This document shows positions 60,716-64,000 of a stretch of DNA of 64,000 bases, piece by piece; position 1 is the stretch's first letter; each line of letters opens with the position of its first letter. Source of the stretch: Arsenicibacter rosenii. Lineage in GTDB: Bacteria; Bacteroidota; Bacteroidia; Cytophagales; Spirosomataceae. Both the position numbers and the translations under genes were made by a program. The notes under the pieces were generated by a model. That model was given only the letters and a program-made list of their open reading frames with translations, had not been told where the DNA came from and did not search any database. The stretch spans positions 62,001-126,000 of the forward strand of contig NZ_MORL01000003.1 of assembly GCF_001870735.1 (NCBI RefSeq), written 5' to 3'.

Positions 60716-61852
60716 ATGAAACGAACAGACAACCTGACGGCCATGCCGTCGAATACGCATACCGGCGATTTTCTGCCGCTTAACGGTACTGACTACCTGG
60801 AACTTTATGTCGGCAATGCACGGCAGGCAGCCCACTACTTTCAGACAGCGTTCGGTTTTCAGCCACTGGCTTATGCCGGACTTGAAACGGGTTTGAAAGA
60901 CCGTGAGTCATACGTAGTTGTCCAGGATAAAATCCGGCTGGTTCTGACCTCACCGCTCCATGAAGGCGGCGAAATCAGTCAGCATATCAACCGGCATGGC
61001 GACGGTGTCCGCGTGGTTGCCCTCTGGGTGGATGATGCCACCAGCGCCTTTACCGAAACAACCCGCCGGGGAGCAGTTCTGGCTCTGGAACCTACTCATG
61101 AGCAGGATGATGCAGGCTATGTAGTCCGGTCGGGTATCCGGTCATACGGCGATACCGTGCATATTTTCGTAGAGCGCAACGACTACCACGGCGTTTTCCT
61201 GCCGGGATTCAAACCCTGGCAACCCCATTACCAGCCAACTCCGGTCGGCCTCCGATATGTTGACCACATGGTAGGTAATGTAGGCTGGAACGAGATGAAT
61301 ACGTGGGTTAATTTTTACGCAAACGTGATGGGGTTTGCGCAGCTGGTCTCATTCGACGATAAAGATATTTCGACCGATTACACGGCCCTGATGAGTAAGG
61401 TCATGAGTAACGGGAACGGCCGGATTAAATTTCCGATCAACGAACCGGCAGAAGGTAAGAAAAAATCACAGGTGGAGGAATACCTCGATTTTTACGGCGG
61501 GCCCGGCGTACAACACATTGCTGTTGCGACCGACCATATCATCGATACCGTGACGGCCCTCCGCGACCGGGGCGTTGAGTTTCTGCGCGTGCCGGACACC
61601 TATTATGAAGAGCTGAAACTGCGGATCGGCGAGATTGACGAAGAGATTGAGCAGCTCCGTGAGCTCGGTATTCTGGTTGACCGCGACGATGAGGGCTATC
61701 TGCTGCAGATTTTCACCAAACCGGTATGCCCGCGCCCGACCTTGTTTTTTGAAATCATTCAGCGGAAAGGGGCCCGATCATTCGGAAAAGGAAACTTTAA
61801 GGCGCTGTTCGAAGCCATTGAACGCGAACAGGAACTGCGCGGCACACTCTAG
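60716..61852 (+). CDS. hppD: 4-hydroxyphenylpyruvate dioxygenase
   Basis: 378 residues. Converts 4-hydroxyphenylpyruvate to homogentisate. Two VOC-type halves; iron ligands H184 in YVDHMVGNVGW, H267 in VQHIAVATDH and E346 in LFFEIIQRKGARSFGKGNF, all present. KPVCPRPTLFFEI is a hallmark. The start at 60716 is slightly longer than usual; an ATG at residue 10 is possible. Precedes phhA by 24 bases. Confidence 0.96.
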   Translation: MKRTDNLTAMPSNTHTGDFLPLNGTDYLELYVGNARQAAHYFQTAFGFQPLAYAGLETGLKDRESYVVVQDKIRLVLTSPLHEGGEISQHINRHGDGVRVVALWVDDATSAFTETTRRGAVLALEPTHEQDDAGYVVRSGIRSYGDTVHIFVERNDYHGVFLPGFKPWQPHYQPTPVGLRYVDHMVGNVGWNEMNTWVNFYANVMGFAQLVSFDDKDISTDYTALMSKVMSNGNGRIKFPINEPAEGKKKSQVEEYLDFYGGPGVQHIAVATDHIIDTVTALRDRGVEFLRVPDTYYEELKLRIGEIDEEIEQLRELGILVDRDDEGYLLQIFTKPVCPRPTLFFEIIQRKGARSFGKGNFKALFEAIEREQELRGTL

Positions 61853-61876
61853 CGAAAACCCTGACGATCAGAGACC

Positions 61877-62614
61877 ATGCACCAGCGATATGACCAATAT
61901 ACAGCGTCGGAGCAGGCCGTCTGGAGACGGCTGTACGAACGGCAGATAGCCCAGCTTCCCGGCAAGGCCAGTAAGGCCTATTTGGATGGAATCGCAACGA
62001 CCGGTTTTGTTGCGGACCATATTCCTGACTTTGACCGGGAGATTAACCCCCGGCTGCTCGCCCTGACCGGCTGGCAGGTTGTAGCGGTCCCCGGGCTGAT
62101 TGACAACCGGACGTTTTTTACGCTCATGGCGAACCGGCAGTTTCCGGCAACGACCTGGCTGCGCCGCGCCGATCAGCTCGACTACCTGCAGGAGCCGGAT
62201 ATGTTCCACGATACGTTCGGGCATGTTCCATTGCTGTCGAATCAGGCGTTTTGTAATTTTCTGGCATCGCTCAGTCAGCTCGCCCTTGACCATATTCAGA
62301 GCGAAGAAGCCATCGACATGATTTCGCGGCTTTACTGGTATACGGTCGAATTTGGATTAATTCAGGAACCGGAGGGGCTTCGCATTTACGGAGGCGGTAT
62401 TTTATCGTCGCCTGGTGAAACTACCTATAGCCTGTATGACCCGACACCGCACCGGTTGCCGTATGAGGTGTCTACCCTGCTGATGACACCCTATATCATC
62501 GACCGCTACCAGGACCGGTATTTCGTGATCCGTTCGTACGAAGAACTGTACCATTCGGTACCGGCTATTGCCCGTAATCTGGAGTTGCTGCTGACAAATT
62601 CCGTACATCTGTAG
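61877..62614 (+). CDS. phhA: Phenylalanine 4-hydroxylase
   Basis: 245 residues, the single-domain bacterial form without a regulatory domain. Non-heme iron ligands H111 and H116 in PDMFHDTFGHVPLLSN and E158 in LYWYTVEFGLIQEPEG, correct spacing. Uses a pterin cofactor to make tyrosine from phenylalanine, feeding hppD. The ending includes YDPTPHRLPYEV. Third gene of the hmgA-hppD-phhA operon. Confidence 0.95.
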   Translation: MHQRYDQYTASEQAVWRRLYERQIAQLPGKASKAYLDGIATTGFVADHIPDFDREINPRLLALTGWQVVAVPGLIDNRTFFTLMANRQFPATTWLRRADQLDYLQEPDMFHDTFGHVPLLSNQAFCNFLASLSQLALDHIQSEEAIDMISRLYWYTVEFGLIQEPEGLRIYGGGILSSPGETTYSLYDPTPHRLPYEVSTLLMTPYIIDRYQDRYFVIRSYEELYHSVPAIARNLELLLTNSVHL

Positions 62615-62721
62615 AGATCAGAACAAAATTGAATTATATTGATTGCTAGCAGAATATTATTAACAAGTTCTGCAAAACAACAATATACTCCGTAACAGAA
62701 AGTGCCCAAATAGCGTATTTA

Positions 62722-62735
62722 ATTACATTTGTAAT
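62722..62735 (+). promoter_or_regulatory. Promoter and operator candidate of the MarR gene
   Basis: TACATTTG (62724-62731) is a perfect -7 box lying inside the palindrome ATTACA-TT-TGTAAT (62722-62735). A regulator bound there would block the promoter, consistent with self-repression by the MarR protein 50 bases downstream. Confidence 0.4.
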
Positions 62736-62784
62736 AATTTTAATAATTGCTATTAACCAATTTCCGTTATCTGATCTTTACAAC

Positions 62785-63222
62785 ATGACGCATCCTTCTG
62801 ATTCGCGTGCTTACTTTTTCAAAATTGACACAACCATTAAAAAAATCAGGAATGCCCTCCAGAAGCAGTTTAATGATGCAGGGTTTGACCTGACGGTTGA
62901 TCAATGGGTGGTACTCGACCACATTGCCAGAAATCCGGGCATCAGTCAGAATCTCCTGGCCGACCTGACGGCCAAGGACGCCCCGACGGTGACCCGGATT
63001 ATCGACCTTCTCGCCAAAAAAAGCCTCGTTGAGCGCCGGATGGCGGAAGATGATCGCCGGAAGTTTCTGATTTATCCGACTAAAAACGGGCAACAGAAAT
63101 ACAGCGAAATGTTACCTACCGTGGCGGCAATCCGCCGGAAAGGATGGGGAAACCTGAACGAAGACGATTACCATCACTTCGTCAGAATTATGGATTCTAT
63201 CTACAATAACTTTAACGACTGA
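62785..63222 (+). CDS. MarR-family transcriptional regulator
   Basis: 145 residues with the winged helix: DLTVDQWVVLDHIARNPGIS, QNLLADLTAKDAPTVTRIID, and the wing SLVERRMAEDDRRKFLIYPT. Long N- and C-terminal helices would dimerise. Its place between phhA and the fumarylacetoacetase gene suggests it responds to an aromatic intermediate and controls the cluster. That is inferred from position only. Confidence 0.92.
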   Translation: MTHPSDSRAYFFKIDTTIKKIRNALQKQFNDAGFDLTVDQWVVLDHIARNPGISQNLLADLTAKDAPTVTRIIDLLAKKSLVERRMAEDDRRKFLIYPTKNGQQKYSEMLPTVAAIRRKGWGNLNEDDYHHFVRIMDSIYNNFND

Positions 63223-63278
63223 TTGGCCAGACAGGTTGGTGTGTCTGGTTAACGCAGGCCGGACAACTTTCTCCAGCT

Positions 63279-64000
63279 ATGTTTGGTATTTTCAGCTACG
63301 GCATTGCCAGCCCACGGGTTGGCTACAAAACAGGTGACTACGTTTTAGACCTCGAAGTGGTCGGCCTGCTCGGTTTTTTCCGCGACCTGTCCGTCGATCC
63401 GGCCGTATTTGCTCAACCTGCCTTAAACAATTTTATTGCCCTTGGCAACACTGCCTGGGTGGCTGTTCAGGATCGGATCCAATCCCTCCTCAACGATCCT
63501 GAACAGCCTCTGGCTTCTATCCACGATCAGGTGTTTATTGATCTGTCCGGAGTGACAATGCACCTGCCCGTTCAGATCGGCGACTACACCGATTTTTATG
63601 CCGGTATAGAGCATGCCCGGAATGTCGGCCTGATGTTCCGCCCCAACGGCGATCCGCTGCTCCCGAATTACCGCCATCTGCCGGTTGCGTATCATGGCCG
63701 TGCCTCGTCCATTGTGGTTTCCGGCACACCGGTCAAACGCCCTGACGGTCAGTTTCTGCGCCATGACCAGCCCGTTTTCGGCCCGACAGAAGCACTTGAT
63801 TTTGAACTGGAGCTGGGGCTGATTATCGGCAGGAAAACCCCGCAGGGAACACCCGTACCGACCGACGAAGCAGAAGACTGCATCTTTGGCGTTGTGCTTT
63901 TCAACGACTGGTCGGCCCGCGACATTCAGCGGTGGGAATATCAGCCGCTCGGCCCGTTTCTGGCCAAAAACTTTGCCTCCACCATGTCGGCATGGGTACT
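63279..64000 (+). CDS. fahA: Fumarylacetoacetase, cut by the window edge
   Basis: ATG 63279 opens a frame that runs off the end, giving 240 residues so far. Motifs: DYTDFYAGIEHARNVGLMFR, the catalytic-site VAYHGRASSIVVSG, LDFELELGLIIGRKTP and FGVVLFNDWSARDIQRWEYQ with PLGPFLAKNFASTMSAWV. It hydrolyses fumarylacetoacetate to fumarate and acetoacetate, the last step of tyrosine breakdown. The missing C-terminal part is beyond the window. Maleylacetoacetate isomerase is not seen here. Confidence 0.93.
   Translation, partial: MFGIFSYGIASPRVGYKTGDYVLDLEVVGLLGFFRDLSVDPAVFAQPALNNFIALGNTAWVAVQDRIQSLLNDPEQPLASIHDQVFIDLSGVTMHLPVQIGDYTDFYAGIEHARNVGLMFRPNGDPLLPNYRHLPVAYHGRASSIVVSGTPVKRPDGQFLRHDQPVFGPTEALDFELELGLIIGRKTPQGTPVPTDEAEDCIFGVVLFNDWSARDIQRWEYQPLGPFLAKNFASTMSAWV

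Overview
The window reads as ordinary chromosome of a fairly GC-rich member of the Bacteroidetes, most likely order Cytophagales (Spirosoma-like). Supporting signs: promoter boxes of the Bacteroidetes form TAnnTTTG, weak ribosome binding sites, families typical of the phylum (HmuY, DUF4476, the carboxynorspermidine decarboxylase/saccharopine-dehydrogenase-like pair, exported proteins with signal peptides ending in A-Q) and several families of short palindromic intergenic repeats. The exact genus is inference. I recognised no rRNA, tRNA, CRISPR array, insertion sequence, phage or integrase gene. About 52 protein genes are called, two of them cut by the window edges.

Layout. 1-11 kb is mostly housekeeping: the end of an AlkD-like DNA repair gene, hisS, a 51-residue basic protein, a glycosyltransferase, hemL, a TPR/periplasmic-binding-protein fusion, yidC and pyrG. 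11-16 kb holds an exported serine hydrolase, a GH127 glycosidase and nspC. 16-23.4 kb is a tight six-gene minus-strand operon for an unknown sugar or sugar acid (two TIM-barrel isomerases, an enolase-superfamily enzyme, a VOC protein, a 2-hydroxyacid dehydrogenase and a cytochrome c-containing sugar dehydrogenase-like protein). 23.5-31.4 kb is a complete heme uptake locus: an AraC regulator divergent from hmuTUV, hmuS, a TonB receptor and an HmuY lipoprotein, with a palindromic operator candidate between the divergent genes.

31.5-42 kb carries an M28 peptidase, the presumed carboxynorspermidine synthase, a TetR regulator, Xaa-Pro aminopeptidase, an endonuclease/exonuclease/phosphatase-fold protein and an AraC - aldehyde dehydrogenase - DUF779 module. 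42-54.8 kb is richer in exported or poorly known proteins: an exported PPC-domain protein, a secreted transglutaminase, an outer-membrane-type protein, an HpcH/HpaI aldolase, a peroxidase-like CMD protein, a phosphodiester glycosidase, a DUF4476 protein, a GH18 chitinase-like enzyme and a 920-residue SGNH hydrolase with two DUF11 repeats. 54.9-59.3 kb has an Anbu-type proteasome homologue translationally coupled to a transglutaminase, glmM and a nucleotidyltransferase. 59.5-64 kb is a phenylalanine/tyrosine degradation cluster (hmgA, hppD, phhA, a MarR regulator and the start of fumarylacetoacetase).

How parts work together: phhA makes tyrosine, hppD makes homogentisate, hmgA opens the ring, and the last gene would cleave fumarylacetoacetate. 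HmuY and the TonB receptor take heme to the periplasm, HmuTUV carries it inward and HmuS handles it in the cytosol. NspC and the saccharopine-dehydrogenase-like enzyme, about 17 kb apart, together would make spermidine by the carboxyspermidine route. I see no single clearly undescribed system; the best leads are the unassigned six-gene catabolic operon, the shortened Anbu operon, the SGNH-DUF11 protein and palindromic repeats that supply promoter elements.
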